A stretch of DNA of 60,939 nucleotides from Jannaschia seosinensis (lineage in GTDB: Bacteria > Pseudomonadota > Alphaproteobacteria > Rhodobacterales > Rhodobacteraceae), in contig NZ_CYPR01000173.1 in assembly GCF_001408515.1 (NCBI RefSeq), positions 1 through 60,939 of the forward strand. Reading direction: 5' to 3'. The notes beneath the pieces were generated by a model, which was given only the letters and a program-made list of their open reading frames with translations, did no database searches and was not told the DNA's origin. The position numbers and the translations under genes were made by a program. Shown here piece after piece: positions 35,971 to 44,744 of the stretch (its first letter is position 1; each line of letters starts with the position of its first letter).

Positions 35971-38132
35971 GGCGCCTTGTTGCCATCGGCGAAGTGATGG
36001 TGGAGCTTTGCGGCGGGCAAGAGAACGTTTGGCGCTCGGGGTTCGCCGGAGACACGCTCAACACGCTCTGGTATGCTCGCGCCGGACTCGATCCGGAACG
36101 AGACACGGTCTTCTATGTGACCGCGCTCGGCACCGATAGCATGTCGGACCGCATCCTCGAATTCCTCGCCACCGCCGGGATCGAAACCAGCGGGATCAGG
36201 CGTATCGAGGGGCGGAATCCCGGCCTCTACATGATAGAGCAGAAAGCGGGCGATCGCGCTTTCCTGTACTGGCGCGGGCAGTCCGCGGCACGCTGCTTGG
36301 CCGACGACGAGCATTCTCTTCGAGACGCGCTCCGCGGCGCCGACATGATCTATCTCAGTGGCATCACCCTCGCGATCCTCCCCCCAGCTGCTCGGGAGAG
36401 GCTTCTGACGGTGCTGCAAGAGGCGCGAGCGAACGGCGCCACTCTGGCCTTCGATCCGAATATCCGGCCGGCTCTGTGGGAAGATGCAGAGACGATGCGG
36501 GACGTCCTTTCGCGCATGGCGGGGGCCTCGCAGATCGTCCTGCCGAGCTTCGACGACGAGGCGCGCACGTTCGGCGATGTCGATCCCGCCGCAACCATCG
36601 CGCGCTACCTTTCGGCAGGCGCACAAGAGGTTGCCGTCAAGGACGGCGGACGTCCGGTGAAGCTCTCCGATGGCGCCTCGATAGAAGTGGCCGCGGTTGC
36701 GGAAGTGGTCGATGCGACTGCGGCGGGCGACAGCTTCAACGGCGCCTATCTTGCCGCCCGGCTCGCAGGCCACACACCGTCAGAATCCGCGCGTGTCGGC
36801 ATCTCTACGGCGCAGCAGGTTGTTGCGGCGCCGGGCGCGTGCATCAATCTGAAGTCTCTCGCCGCTTGGCGCCAGAGGGCCGGATCAGAAGGCGACGGTG
36901 TCGCCCGGGGCGCCCGGGCCGCCAGGCACTTCGCCCTGTGCCTGATGCCCGACTGGCTAAAGGTGGCGCTGCCGCCGGATGGCGACCCCGCCCCTGTCGT
37001 GGAGGCCCTCGGGGATGACGATACACCGCAGCGCACGACGCTTGCCCAGTGCCGGACCGTCTTTACCCTTGCTCACCTTTACCTCGTGACGGGTGGGCCA
37101 GAGTTTCTTAAGGCTGCAGGCCGAATTCAGGCCTTCGTCATGCGCCATCTTCGAGACGAAGATGGCGGCTTTCGGTGCGCCGTCGCGACAGACGGCGCTC
37201 TTCTTGACGATCCGGAGACCCGGCTCCGGCGCAGTTACGACCAATCATTCGCGCTTCTCGCGCTCGTGACACTTCGTCGCGCCGACCCAACAGCAGCAAG
37301 CGCAGCCGATGTGGACGCCTGCTGGCGCTTCATCGAAACCTGCCTGATCGAGCACGCAACCGGCGCGCTCTGGGAGGACGACCGCGGCGCAGCCGGCTCC
37401 CTCGTCCGGGGACAGAACCCGCAGATGCACATGCTGGAGGCGCTTCTCCAGGCGCATGAAATGACCGGCGAACCGGTTTGGCTGTCACGGGCCCGATCCT
37501 TCGTGGAAGTCGCTGAGAAGCACTTCATCGACCCCGTCACCGGAGCCGTCCGCGAGTTTGTGGGAGCGGACCTCGCCCCGCTTGATACCGAAGCCGGTCG
37601 CCGACACGAGCCGGGGCACCAATTCGAATGGGCTTGGCTCCTGCGCCGCTACGCGGCCTTTTCAGGGGACCCCGCTCCGATGGCGCATGCAGAGCGGATG
37701 CAAGCTTTTGCAGAAACGCATGGCGTGCGGCCGGCCGGCCCGATGGCCGGCGCTCCGTACGACGCTGTGGATGCAGATGGGCGTGTGACGGAGGAAGGTC
37801 ACTTGCTCTGGCCGCTGACGGAGGCGGGCAAGCTATATGCCGCCCGGGCGCTCGCCGAGCACGACCGTGTCGCCGCAGACCGGGCGCGAGAGATCGCCGA
37901 AACCGTTTTCGGCCGGTATTTCGCGGATGGCGCCGTGGCGTGGGTCAACCGACTCGACAGCCAAGGACAGATACTCTGGGGGGCGGCGCTGAGCCGCCTT
38001 CTCTACCATGTGGCGATTTTCGTCACTGAGGGAGGCCGCGCTGGTCTCTGGAGGCTCAATGGGCAGGACGGGCGGCCCATCGAAGACACGAGCCCGTATC
38101 AATCCGAGGAGGAGAGAAAATGCACTACCTGA
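35967..38132 (+). CDS. kdgK: 2-keto-3-deoxygluconate kinase fused to an AGE-family epimerase/isomerase domain
   Basis: A single 721-aa frame. Residues 1-295 form a PfkB-family KDG kinase: MRRLVAIGEVMVELCGG, GFAGDTLNTLWYAR, FDPNIRPALW and the catalytic base motif ATAAGDSFNGAYLA near residue 250. Residues from about 315 form an (alpha/alpha)6-barrel domain of the N-acylglucosamine 2-epimerase family: SYDQSFALLAL, NPQMHMLEALLQAHEMTGE (about 483), EPGHQFEWAWLLRRY (His about 550) and WVNRLDSQGQ. KdgK would make KDPG; the second domain could interconvert a sugar feeding the pathway, but its substrate is unknown. The stop overlaps dctP by 13 bp. No stop or frame change lies at the junction. The usual situation is two separate genes, so the fusion is unusual. 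Confidence 0.9.
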   Translation: MRRLVAIGEVMVELCGGQENVWRSGFAGDTLNTLWYARAGLDPERDTVFYVTALGTDSMSDRILEFLATAGIETSGIRRIEGRNPGLYMIEQKAGDRAFLYWRGQSAARCLADDEHSLRDALRGADMIYLSGITLAILPPAARERLLTVLQEARANGATLAFDPNIRPALWEDAETMRDVLSRMAGASQIVLPSFDDEARTFGDVDPAATIARYLSAGAQEVAVKDGGRPVKLSDGASIEVAAVAEVVDATAAGDSFNGAYLAARLAGHTPSESARVGISTAQQVVAAPGACINLKSLAAWRQRAGSEGDGVARGARAARHFALCLMPDWLKVALPPDGDPAPVVEALGDDDTPQRTTLAQCRTVFTLAHLYLVTGGPEFLKAAGRIQAFVMRHLRDEDGGFRCAVATDGALLDDPETRLRRSYDQSFALLALVTLRRADPTAASAADVDACWRFIETCLIEHATGALWEDDRGAAGSLVRGQNPQMHMLEALLQAHEMTGEPVWLSRARSFVEVAEKHFIDPVTGAVREFVGADLAPLDTEAGRRHEPGHQFEWAWLLRRYAAFSGDPAPMAHAERMQAFAETHGVRPAGPMAGAPYDAVDADGRVTEEGHLLWPLTEAGKLYAARALAEHDRVAADRAREIAETVFGRYFADGAVAWVNRLDSQGQILWGAALSRLLYHVAIFVTEGGRAGLWRLNGQDGRPIEDTSPYQSEEERKCTT

Positions 38133-39097
38133 CCAAAGGCGCGGTGGCCGCAGTCGCCGCCATCGTCGCCACGCAAGCCGCAGCGCAGGACTACGAGCTC
38201 GCGCTTTCCACATCGCAGCCGCTGACCGACCCGCTCGTCATCGCGATGAAGAGCGCCGAGGAGCAGATCGAGAAACGCTCGGACGGACGCCTTGCGATCA
38301 CCATCTTCCCGAGCTCGCAGCTCGGAGAAGACAACGACGTCCTGGAACAGATCCGCAGTGGCGCGCCGATTGCGGTGCTTGTGGACGCCGGCCGGCTGGC
38401 GCCGTTCCAAGAGGAACTGGGCATTCTTTCCGCGCCCTATCTGGTCGACGACTACACCGACTATGCGAAGATCACCGCGTCGCCGGTGTACCAGGAATGG
38501 GCCGACGAACTTGCAGAGAACTCCGGTCTGCGGCTCCTGAACTACAACTGGTTCCAGGGAACCCGGCAGATGTTCACCAACAAGCTGGTGGAAACTCCGG
38601 AGGATCTGTCCGGGGTTCGGGTCCGCACCATCGACGCGCCCGGCTGGGTGGCGACGATTGACGCAATGGGTGCCACGCCCGCTCCAATGGCATGGTCGGA
38701 AGTCTATTCGGCGTTGCAGCTCGGCGCCATAGACGGTGCAGAGGCCCAGCTGACCGGGGCCTTTGGCATCAAGCTCCATGAGGTGACGACCAACGTGGCA
38801 TTCACCAACCACATCCAGCTGTTCACGGGGCTGGTAACGTCCGACGACTGGTATCAGGCTCTTCCCGAGGACCTGCGCCTTATCCTGGACGAGGAGCTGA
38901 GCGCCGCAGGCGAGGCTGCCACCGCGGCGACTGTGGCGAAGCTTGAGGAAGTGCAAAGGGAAATGGAGGCGGCCGGCGTCGCCTTCAACGAGGTCGACGA
39001 GGAGCCCTTCCGGCAAGCGGTTGACGGCGTCTATGAGGAACTCGGCCTCAGCGAAGCTCGCTCGGCGCTCGAGCCTTACATCGACGGCGACCAGTAA
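38120..39097 (+). CDS. dctP: TRAP transporter substrate-binding protein, DctP family
   Basis: A 325-aa periplasmic binding protein with a signal peptide (MHYLTKGAVAAVAAIVATQA, mature start near AQDYELAL). The conserved TRAP solute-binding features are an Arg in GVRVRTIDAPGW that contacts the substrate carboxylate and the MAWSEVYSALQLGAIDGAEA segment. TRAP receptors bind organic acids including uronates; the surrounding uxa/uxu genes point to a hexuronate. A GAGGAGGAG site precedes the ATG inside the end of the preceding gene. Confidence 0.92.
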   Translation: MHYLTKGAVAAVAAIVATQAAAQDYELALSTSQPLTDPLVIAMKSAEEQIEKRSDGRLAITIFPSSQLGEDNDVLEQIRSGAPIAVLVDAGRLAPFQEELGILSAPYLVDDYTDYAKITASPVYQEWADELAENSGLRLLNYNWFQGTRQMFTNKLVETPEDLSGVRVRTIDAPGWVATIDAMGATPAPMAWSEVYSALQLGAIDGAEAQLTGAFGIKLHEVTTNVAFTNHIQLFTGLVTSDDWYQALPEDLRLILDEELSAAGEAATAATVAKLEEVQREMEAAGVAFNEVDEEPFRQAVDGVYEELGLSEARSALEPYIDGDQ

Positions 39098-39157
39098 AAG
39101 GCTTCGTCCCGGCCTCGATCCGAGGCCGGGACCCATTGCAGGACGGGGGAGGACGTC

Positions 39158-39685
39158 ATGGCGCTTTGGAAGATATTCGACCGGGTGGAGCAGGTGGTGG
39201 CGCTGATCGCGCTGCTCGGCGTCGTTCTTTCGGTCCTGCTCGCGGGCATCGGTCGCAGCATCGGCCTGCCGATGGCCGCGGCGCCGCAATACGCTCAACT
39301 CTCGCTGATCTGGGCGTGCATGCTCGGTGCGGATCTCGCCGCGCGGCAGGGCCGGCACATCCGCGTCACCGCCCTGGCCGACGCAGTTCCGACGCACGTG
39401 CGCGCCGCTCTCTCGCTGGTGATCCTCGTCCTGATCCTGCCTTTCCTCGGCTTCGTCGCCTGGCACGGCTGGTTCCTGGCCATCAACAATTGGGAGCGCG
39501 AGCTTGGCGCCTCGGGCCTCTCCTACGGGGTCGTAACGCTGGCACTTCCGGTGGGTGCGGTACTGCTCGCGACATCCTTCATACGACGCTTGCTCTCCGT
39601 CGGGCTTGCAGGGTTGCTCGACCACTCGGCAGATCCCGATGCACCTGGCGGCAATGCTGCGCGCGACGCGGAGGACCTGCTATGA
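39158..39685 (+). CDS. dctQ: TRAP transporter small membrane subunit, DctQ family
   Basis: A 175-aa protein with four predicted membrane segments (for example VVALIALLGVVLSVLLAGIG at the N-terminus and LSLVILVLILPFLGFVAW). This is the size and topology of DctQ subunits, which pair with DctM for sodium-driven uptake. The ATG follows GGACGGGGGAGGACGTC. The stop overlaps the dctM start (ATGA). Confidence 0.9.
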   Translation: MALWKIFDRVEQVVALIALLGVVLSVLLAGIGRSIGLPMAAAPQYAQLSLIWACMLGADLAARQGRHIRVTALADAVPTHVRAALSLVILVLILPFLGFVAWHGWFLAINNWERELGASGLSYGVVTLALPVGAVLLATSFIRRLLSVGLAGLLDHSADPDAPGGNAARDAEDLL

Positions 39686-40968
39686 TATCCGCCCTGATCC
39701 TGGGCATGGCGCTCCTGCTGATCGCCATTGGCATGCCCGTCGCCTTCGCCATCGGCATCGCTGGCACCTCCTTCTTCCTGCTGCCGTCGACCTTCCTGCC
39801 CGACGCGACCGCAGTGCAACGGATCGTCGCCGTCAGCCAGTCCTTCCCGCTCCTCGCGGTGCCGCTTTTCATCCTGCTCGGCAACCTCATGAACGGCTCG
39901 GGCATCACCAGTCGCCTGATCCAGCTTGCGACAACGCTTGCAGGGTGGATGCGTGGCGGCCTTGCTCAATCCTCGATCCTGCTCAGCGCGCTGATGGGCG
40001 GCGTCTCGGGTTCGGCGGTTGCAGATTCCGCGATGCAGGCGCGAATCCTGGGGCTGCCCATGGTCCAGAAGGGATATAGCCCGGGTTTTGTCGGCGCGGT
40101 TCTGGCTATCGGCGGCCTGATCACTGCAACAATTCCGCCAAGCCTCGGGCTTATCCTCTACGGCTACCTCGGAGAGGTCTCGATCGGTCGCCTGTTCATC
40201 GCAGGCCTCGTGCCGGGCTTTCTACTGACTGTCGCGCTCATGCTGACCACGACCATCGTCGCGCGCCGCCGGAACTACGTGCCTGAGCTTGAATCCCTGC
40301 CAACGGCCCGCGAGGTCTGGCGCGACTTCAAGAACGGCTTCTGGGCTGTTCTCTTCCCGGTCTGGCTGCTGCTGGGCATTCGCTTCGGCTACTTCACGCC
40401 ATCGGAAGCCGGCGGCTTCGCAGTACTCTACGCGCTGGTGGTCGGCATGGTCATCTACCGGGAGTTGACGCCACGCCGTGTGCTCGATGCGTTTGTGCAA
40501 ACGCTGAACGACATCGGCATGATCATGCTGATCATCCTGTTCTCCGGCACCTTTGGCTACGTCATCACCTTTGAGCGGGTGCCGCAGGACATCGCGGAGT
40601 TCACCCTCACGGCCTTCACCAATCCGACGGTTCTGCTCTTCGTGGTCTCGGGCTTCTTGCTTGTGCTCGGCATGCTGGTCGAGGCCACCGTGCTGGTGAT
40701 GCTTCTGACACCGATTCTCGTGCCTGTCGTGACCGCGGCGGGCATCGACCCCGTGCACTTCGGTCTAGTGATGATGACCCTTGTGACCTTTGGCGGCATG
40801 ACGCCTCCGGTAGGGGTTTCGATGTTCACGGTCTGCGGGATCATGGGTTGCTCATACCGCGATTACACGACCGAGGCCCTGCCCTTCATCGCCGCTGTCC
40901 TGATTACCGTGACCATCATGATCCTCTTTCCGCAAATCGTTCTCTTCCTTCCAAACTGGCTGATGTGA
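39682..40968 (+). CDS. dctM: TRAP transporter large permease subunit, DctM family
   Basis: A 428-aa permease with about 11-12 hydrophobic segments. Family motifs include MALLLIAIGMPVAFAIGIAG at the N-terminus, PLFILLGNLMNGSGITSRL, GGVSGSAVADSAM and the C-terminal GGMTPPVGVSMFTVCGI. It imports the substrate captured by DctP. The ATG at 39682 overlaps dctQ. uxaC follows 5 bp after the stop. Confidence 0.95.
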   Translation: MISALILGMALLLIAIGMPVAFAIGIAGTSFFLLPSTFLPDATAVQRIVAVSQSFPLLAVPLFILLGNLMNGSGITSRLIQLATTLAGWMRGGLAQSSILLSALMGGVSGSAVADSAMQARILGLPMVQKGYSPGFVGAVLAIGGLITATIPPSLGLILYGYLGEVSIGRLFIAGLVPGFLLTVALMLTTTIVARRRNYVPELESLPTAREVWRDFKNGFWAVLFPVWLLLGIRFGYFTPSEAGGFAVLYALVVGMVIYRELTPRRVLDAFVQTLNDIGMIMLIILFSGTFGYVITFERVPQDIAEFTLTAFTNPTVLLFVVSGFLLVLGMLVEATVLVMLLTPILVPVVTAAGIDPVHFGLVMMTLVTFGGMTPPVGVSMFTVCGIMGCSYRDYTTEALPFIAAVLITVTIMILFPQIVLFLPNWLM

Positions 40969-40973
40969 ACCCC

Positions 40974-42365
40974 ATGCCTCTGCACCCCGACCGCCTTTTT
41001 CCAGTCGATCAGGCCACCCGCGAGCTGGCCCGGAACATCTTCGCCACTATTGAAGGCGCGCCGATCATCTCGCCGCACGGGCACACCGACCCGCGCTGGT
41101 GGGGAGAGAACGCGCCGTTCTCAGATCCCGCCTCGCTGTTTGTGACGCCCGACCACTACTTGACGCGAATGCTCACAAGCCAAGGAGTGGCATTTGAGGA
41201 TATGGGCATCGGCAGAGGCGCCGAGACCGACCCCCGTGCGATTTGGCGCACCTTTGCTGAGCACTACTATCTCTTCGCGGGAACTCCCTCGCGGCTCTGG
41301 GTGGATCATGCTCTCTCGGAGGTCTTTGGCATCGCTGAGCGACTTTCTCCCCGCACCGCAGACGCCGCCTACGACGCCGTTGCTGAAAAGCTGGCGCAGC
41401 CCGAATACCGGCCTCGGGCGCTTTATGAGAGCTTCGGGATCTCCGCGATAGCTACCACAGACGGTGCTCTCGACGACCTGCGTTGGCACCGCAAGGTGCG
41501 CGACGATGGCTGGAGCGGTCGCGTTCTCCCGACCTACCGGCCCGACGCGGTGATAGACCCGGATCAATCCGATTTCGCCTTGAACCTCGACAAGCTGGGC
41601 GAGATGACAGGATGCGATACCGGCACTTGGCAAGGCTATCTTGACGCCCACCGGAGCCGCCGCGCTTTCTTCAAGGAGATGGGTGCAACCGCGAGTGATC
41701 ACGGCCACCCAACGCCGCGCACAGCCGATCTGCCCGCGGCCGAGGCGCAGGCGCTGTTCGATCGGATTCGCGCGGCCAAGGCAGGTCCCGATGACGCCGA
41801 ACTCTTCCGCGCACAGATGCTCACCGAAATGGCTCGCATGTCGGTCTCGGACGGGCTCGTGCTGCAAATCCATCCCGGCTCGTTCCGCAGTCAATCCGTT
41901 GCGGTGCGCAATGCCTATGGTGCGGATCGCGGCTTCGATATCCCGGTCCCGGTCAGCTTTACCGAGGCGCTTCGCCCGCTCCTCAACGCGGTAGGACTCG
42001 AGCCGGAACTGAAGGTAATTATCTATACACTTGACGAGACGACATATGCGCGCGAACTCGCGCCGCTCGCTGGTGTGTGGCCCTGCCTGCTCCTCGGCCC
42101 GCCTTGGTGGTTTCACGACAGTTATGAAGGGATGCGCCGCTATCGCGCGTCGGTGACCGAGACCGCCGGATTCTGGAACTGCGCGGGCTTCAACGACGAT
42201 ACCCGCGCGCTCTGTTCTATCCCCGCACGCCACGACGTGGCTCGGCGGGTCGACAGCTCTTTTCTCGCTGAGTTGGTCACCAGCCATCGCGTCGATGAAG
42301 AGGAAGCGTTCGCTATCGCCCCGCTTCTGGCGGGCGGGCTCGCGTCAAGGGCTTTCCGGCTCTAA
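40974..42365 (+). CDS. uxaC: Glucuronate (uronate) isomerase
   Basis: A 463-aa amidohydrolase-fold isomerase that converts D-glucuronate to D-fructuronate (and galacturonate to tagaturonate in some family members). Typical parts are MPLHPDRLFPVDQATRELAR, the metal/active-site segment IISPHGHTDPRWW (about residues 29-41), LQIHPGSFRSQS and CLLLGPPWWFHDSYEGMRRY. It is the last intact gene of the island operon. A GTG at 40965 would also fit; ATG 40974 gives the usual family start. Remnants of an IS3 element begin about 50 bp after the stop. Confidence 0.95.
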   Translation: MPLHPDRLFPVDQATRELARNIFATIEGAPIISPHGHTDPRWWGENAPFSDPASLFVTPDHYLTRMLTSQGVAFEDMGIGRGAETDPRAIWRTFAEHYYLFAGTPSRLWVDHALSEVFGIAERLSPRTADAAYDAVAEKLAQPEYRPRALYESFGISAIATTDGALDDLRWHRKVRDDGWSGRVLPTYRPDAVIDPDQSDFALNLDKLGEMTGCDTGTWQGYLDAHRSRRAFFKEMGATASDHGHPTPRTADLPAAEAQALFDRIRAAKAGPDDAELFRAQMLTEMARMSVSDGLVLQIHPGSFRSQSVAVRNAYGADRGFDIPVPVSFTEALRPLLNAVGLEPELKVIIYTLDETTYARELAPLAGVWPCLLLGPPWWFHDSYEGMRRYRASVTETAGFWNCAGFNDDTRALCSIPARHDVARRVDSSFLAELVTSHRVDEEEAFAIAPLLAGGLASRAFRL

Positions 42366-42412
42366 TCATCGTCGATGAACGCCCCGCCGAAGCAGGACTC
42401 GGACTATTCAGT

Positions 42413-42595
42413 GGCAGTGTCGGCGACAGCTACAACAACGCGCTGGCCGAGACGATTAACGGGCTCTTCAACAAGGCCGAGCTCATCCACCGCCTCAGGC
42501 CATGGCGAAGCATTGAAGCCGTGGAATACGCGACGCTGGAATAGGCGGACAGCTCCAACAACCGCCGCCTGCTCGAGCCTATCCTGTCGAGCGAA
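42413..42595 (+). pseudogene. IS3-family transposase (OrfB) C-terminal fragment
   Basis: GSVGDSYNNALAETINGLFN and KAELIHRLRPWRSIEAVEYA are the well-known IS3 integrase-core end, including the catalytic Glu region. A TAG interrupts after TLE, and the expected Trp-Val-Asp-Trp continues as ADSSNNRRLLEPI. Only about 60 codons remain, without element ends. It lies between uxaC and a truncated ROK gene. Confidence 0.8.
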
Positions 42596-43518
42596 CGCAG
42601 CCTCGGCGCGACATCAAGGGTTTGAACGAACCTGCTGAACACCTCGGGGTTCTGCACGAAGGGCCCCGTCAGGATCACCCGCTCGGGAAACAGCAGCCGG
42701 CACAGGTTCGCAGTCAGACGCAGCATCTCGGAAAGCGCGATTTGGACGACCGGCGACTCGCGCAGGTCCATCCGCGCGAGATGAGCGGTGACCCCGCTTT
42801 CGCTCGAGGGCAAACCCGGAAATTCGGCCGAAAGGGCAGGCTGAATCGACCAAAGGCCGGCCACGGTTTCCAAGCAGTCGGTGTTGCCGCAGTTGCAGCG
42901 CAGGCCGCGCCCGTTGCCAAGGCCCCAGTGGCCGATCTCGCAGAAGCGGCCACGGCTGCGGTTCACGACGTCGCCACCCGCGGCATAGGCGGCGCCGATG
43001 CCATGGCCCCAGTGCAGCAAGAGAGCGGTCTCCTCGGCGCCGTGGCCCTCGTGCAGGCGCAGGCCGGCCAGTTCAGCATCAAGGTTGCGGATCAGCCAGA
43101 CCGGGCAGTTGAATCCGGCCAGCGCCGCACCAAGATGGAAGTTCCGCAACTCGGGCCAGCGAGCCGAGACACACCAGGTCTCGCGGCCCACGTCCAGCAG
43201 GCCGGACATTGAACAGACGATGGCGCAAAGCTCGGCCCGGGGCGCGAAAATCGCTGCGGTGTCCCGAATCAAGCTGCGCAGGCATGCCGCCATAGCGGCA
43301 TTGTCGGACTCGTGCGGCGGGGCAGCGGTGACCTGTCCCAGAACGCGCAGGTCCAAGTCAACGGCACTGGCCACCAGTGTCTGATCTGTGACAGTGATGA
43401 AGACCGCGCCAAGGCGCAGTGGGTTGAATGACAGCACCGCCGCCGGACGCCCCTTGCCGCGCCCGCGCGCGGTGTTCTCGTGCAGCAGGTCATGAGCGGT
43501 TAGCTGGCCCACCAGATC
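42596..43518 (-). pseudogene. ROK-family regulator, truncated at both ends
   Basis: Minus-strand frame with the ROK zinc motif GHWGLGNGRGLRCNCGNTDCLE (in two pieces: GHWGLGNGRGL and RCNCGNTDCLE). The end of an N-terminal winged helix (LVGQLTAHDLLHENTARGRG) directly abuts the IS5-family left end at 43519, so the first helices are missing. At the other end the frame leaves ROK sequence near 42600, where IS3-derived sequence begins. It was probably a sugar-responsive regulator. Both flanks were lost to mobile elements, and it is not expected to be functional. Confidence 0.78.
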
Positions 43519-44196
43519 GGCCTTGTTGCACGGAGCCTGCCGGGGATTCACATCGCGAGTCCAGCGGCGTAGCTGGGCGGGTCGTGTCGCGAAGGTGGTG
43601 GAAATTTGAAGGCGGCGTAATCTCCGGGTGAACCAACCACCCCTTGGCGCAAGGTCCATCTGGCCATGGACGAGGCGACCTTGGAGGTTCGTGCTGTCGA
43701 GATCACCGGCAGCGGCGTGGGCGATGCACCCGTATTGCCGGACCTGCTCGGCCAGGTCCCAGCAGACGAGGAGATCGCATCCGTCACCGCCGACGGCGCC
43801 TACGACACCCGCGGTTGCCGCGATGCCATCGCGAACCGGAGCGCGGATGCGGTCATCCCTCCCGGGCGCAACGCCAAGCCGTGGAAGAAGCACAGCCCAG
43901 GGGCGGCAGGAAGGAACGAGGCCTTACGCGCGATCAAGCGTCTTGGCCGGACCATCTGGCGCCGATGGAGCGGATACCACCGCCGAAGCCGCGCCGAGAC
44001 CAAGATGAACTGCATGAAGCTGCTCGGGCAAAAACTCATGGCCCGAGACTTCGACAGACAAACCGCCGAACTCCAGGTCCGCATCGCCATCCTCAATCGC
44101 TTCACCGCCCTCGGCATCCCCATCACGCGACCTGTCGGCTGATCCCCACGGGGGAAAGGGGAAGCTCGGCCTTCAGGCGTTCCGTGCAACAGAGCC
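43519..44196 (+). mobile_element. IS5-family insertion sequence, copy 2 (internally deleted)
   Basis: Starts GGCCTTGTTGCACGGAGCC at 43519 and ends CCGTGCAACAGAGCC at 44196, the same terminal inverted repeats as copy 1 but in the opposite orientation. After 61 bp identical or nearly identical to the copy 1 right end, a 64-bp unrelated filler (43580-43643) replaces the first half of the transposase gene. The rest is almost identical to copy 1. No target duplication is visible. Confidence 0.87.
43644..44142 (+). pseudogene. IS5-family transposase, C-terminal part
   Basis: The frame enters at WRKVHLAMDEATLEV-like sequence and runs to the natural end LNRFTALGIPITRPVG and a TGA at 44140. The second and third catalytic regions are present (VTADGAYDTRGC; YHRRSRAETK). 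The N-terminal half with the first Asp is missing. Unlike copy 1, the segment LMARDFDRQTAELQV is undisturbed, which is what reveals insertion C there. Confidence 0.88.
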
Positions 44197-44549
44197 ACCG
44201 GAAGGGCTTCGATTTTCCAGCAGACACCGCAATCACGCTGAACCCTGGGATCACTATGTTGTCGCCTGAATTCTACACCGACCCAGAACGGTTCGATCCT
44301 TCTCGGTTTTCGCCTAACCGTGCAGAAGACCAGGTGCACAAATTCGCACGGACGCTGTTTGGTGGAGGTGCGCACAAGTGCATAGGCATGCATTTCTCGA
44401 CCTTGCAGGTCAAGCTTTTCATCGCGACCTTGCTGCGCGAGCGTCGAGTGGAGCTGGCGAGCCCAACCGGAACCGAATGGCAACGCATGCCTATCCCAAG
44501 GCCCAAGAATGGTCTTCCGATTGTATTGCATCCCGTCGCCACGCATTGA
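44197..44549 (+). pseudogene. Cytochrome P450, C-terminal fragment
   Basis: About 117 residues of a P450 beginning exactly at the IS5 end. YTDPERFDPSRFSPNR is the region before the heme loop, FGGGAHKCIGMHF is the heme-binding loop with the axial Cys, and the terminal strands follow. The first three quarters of the protein are missing and are not found in the window, so this side of the island is not the other half of the nuclease gene on the left side. Confidence 0.88.
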
Positions 44550-44744
44550 CTGTGCATGCCGACCCGACATGTCCGGCATCAGCGCCGATGGGACACCTGT
44601 TTCTCGAACTGGTGCCCTTTCCCGCGGGCCAGATGATATAAATAGAAGCTCTCTACTTCCCCAGCTCTATAGCTTGGTAGATCCTGCTTGATCGTCCATG
44701 TTGCTCGAAGTTTACCAACGGCCGGGGAGGTGATCTGCAAAGGG

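Noticed and set aside
42430-43893. A 487-codon protein joining ROK sequence to other sequence
   Set aside because: The N-terminal part is antisense of IS5 copy 2 and the C-terminal end is IS3-derived; it is a chance read-through, not a fusion.
44688-44744. Longer start (TTG at 44688) for the spermidine-synthase-like gene
   Set aside because: The extra residues are not hydrophobic or family-like, and the TTG has no ribosome-binding site; ATG 44745 is preferred.
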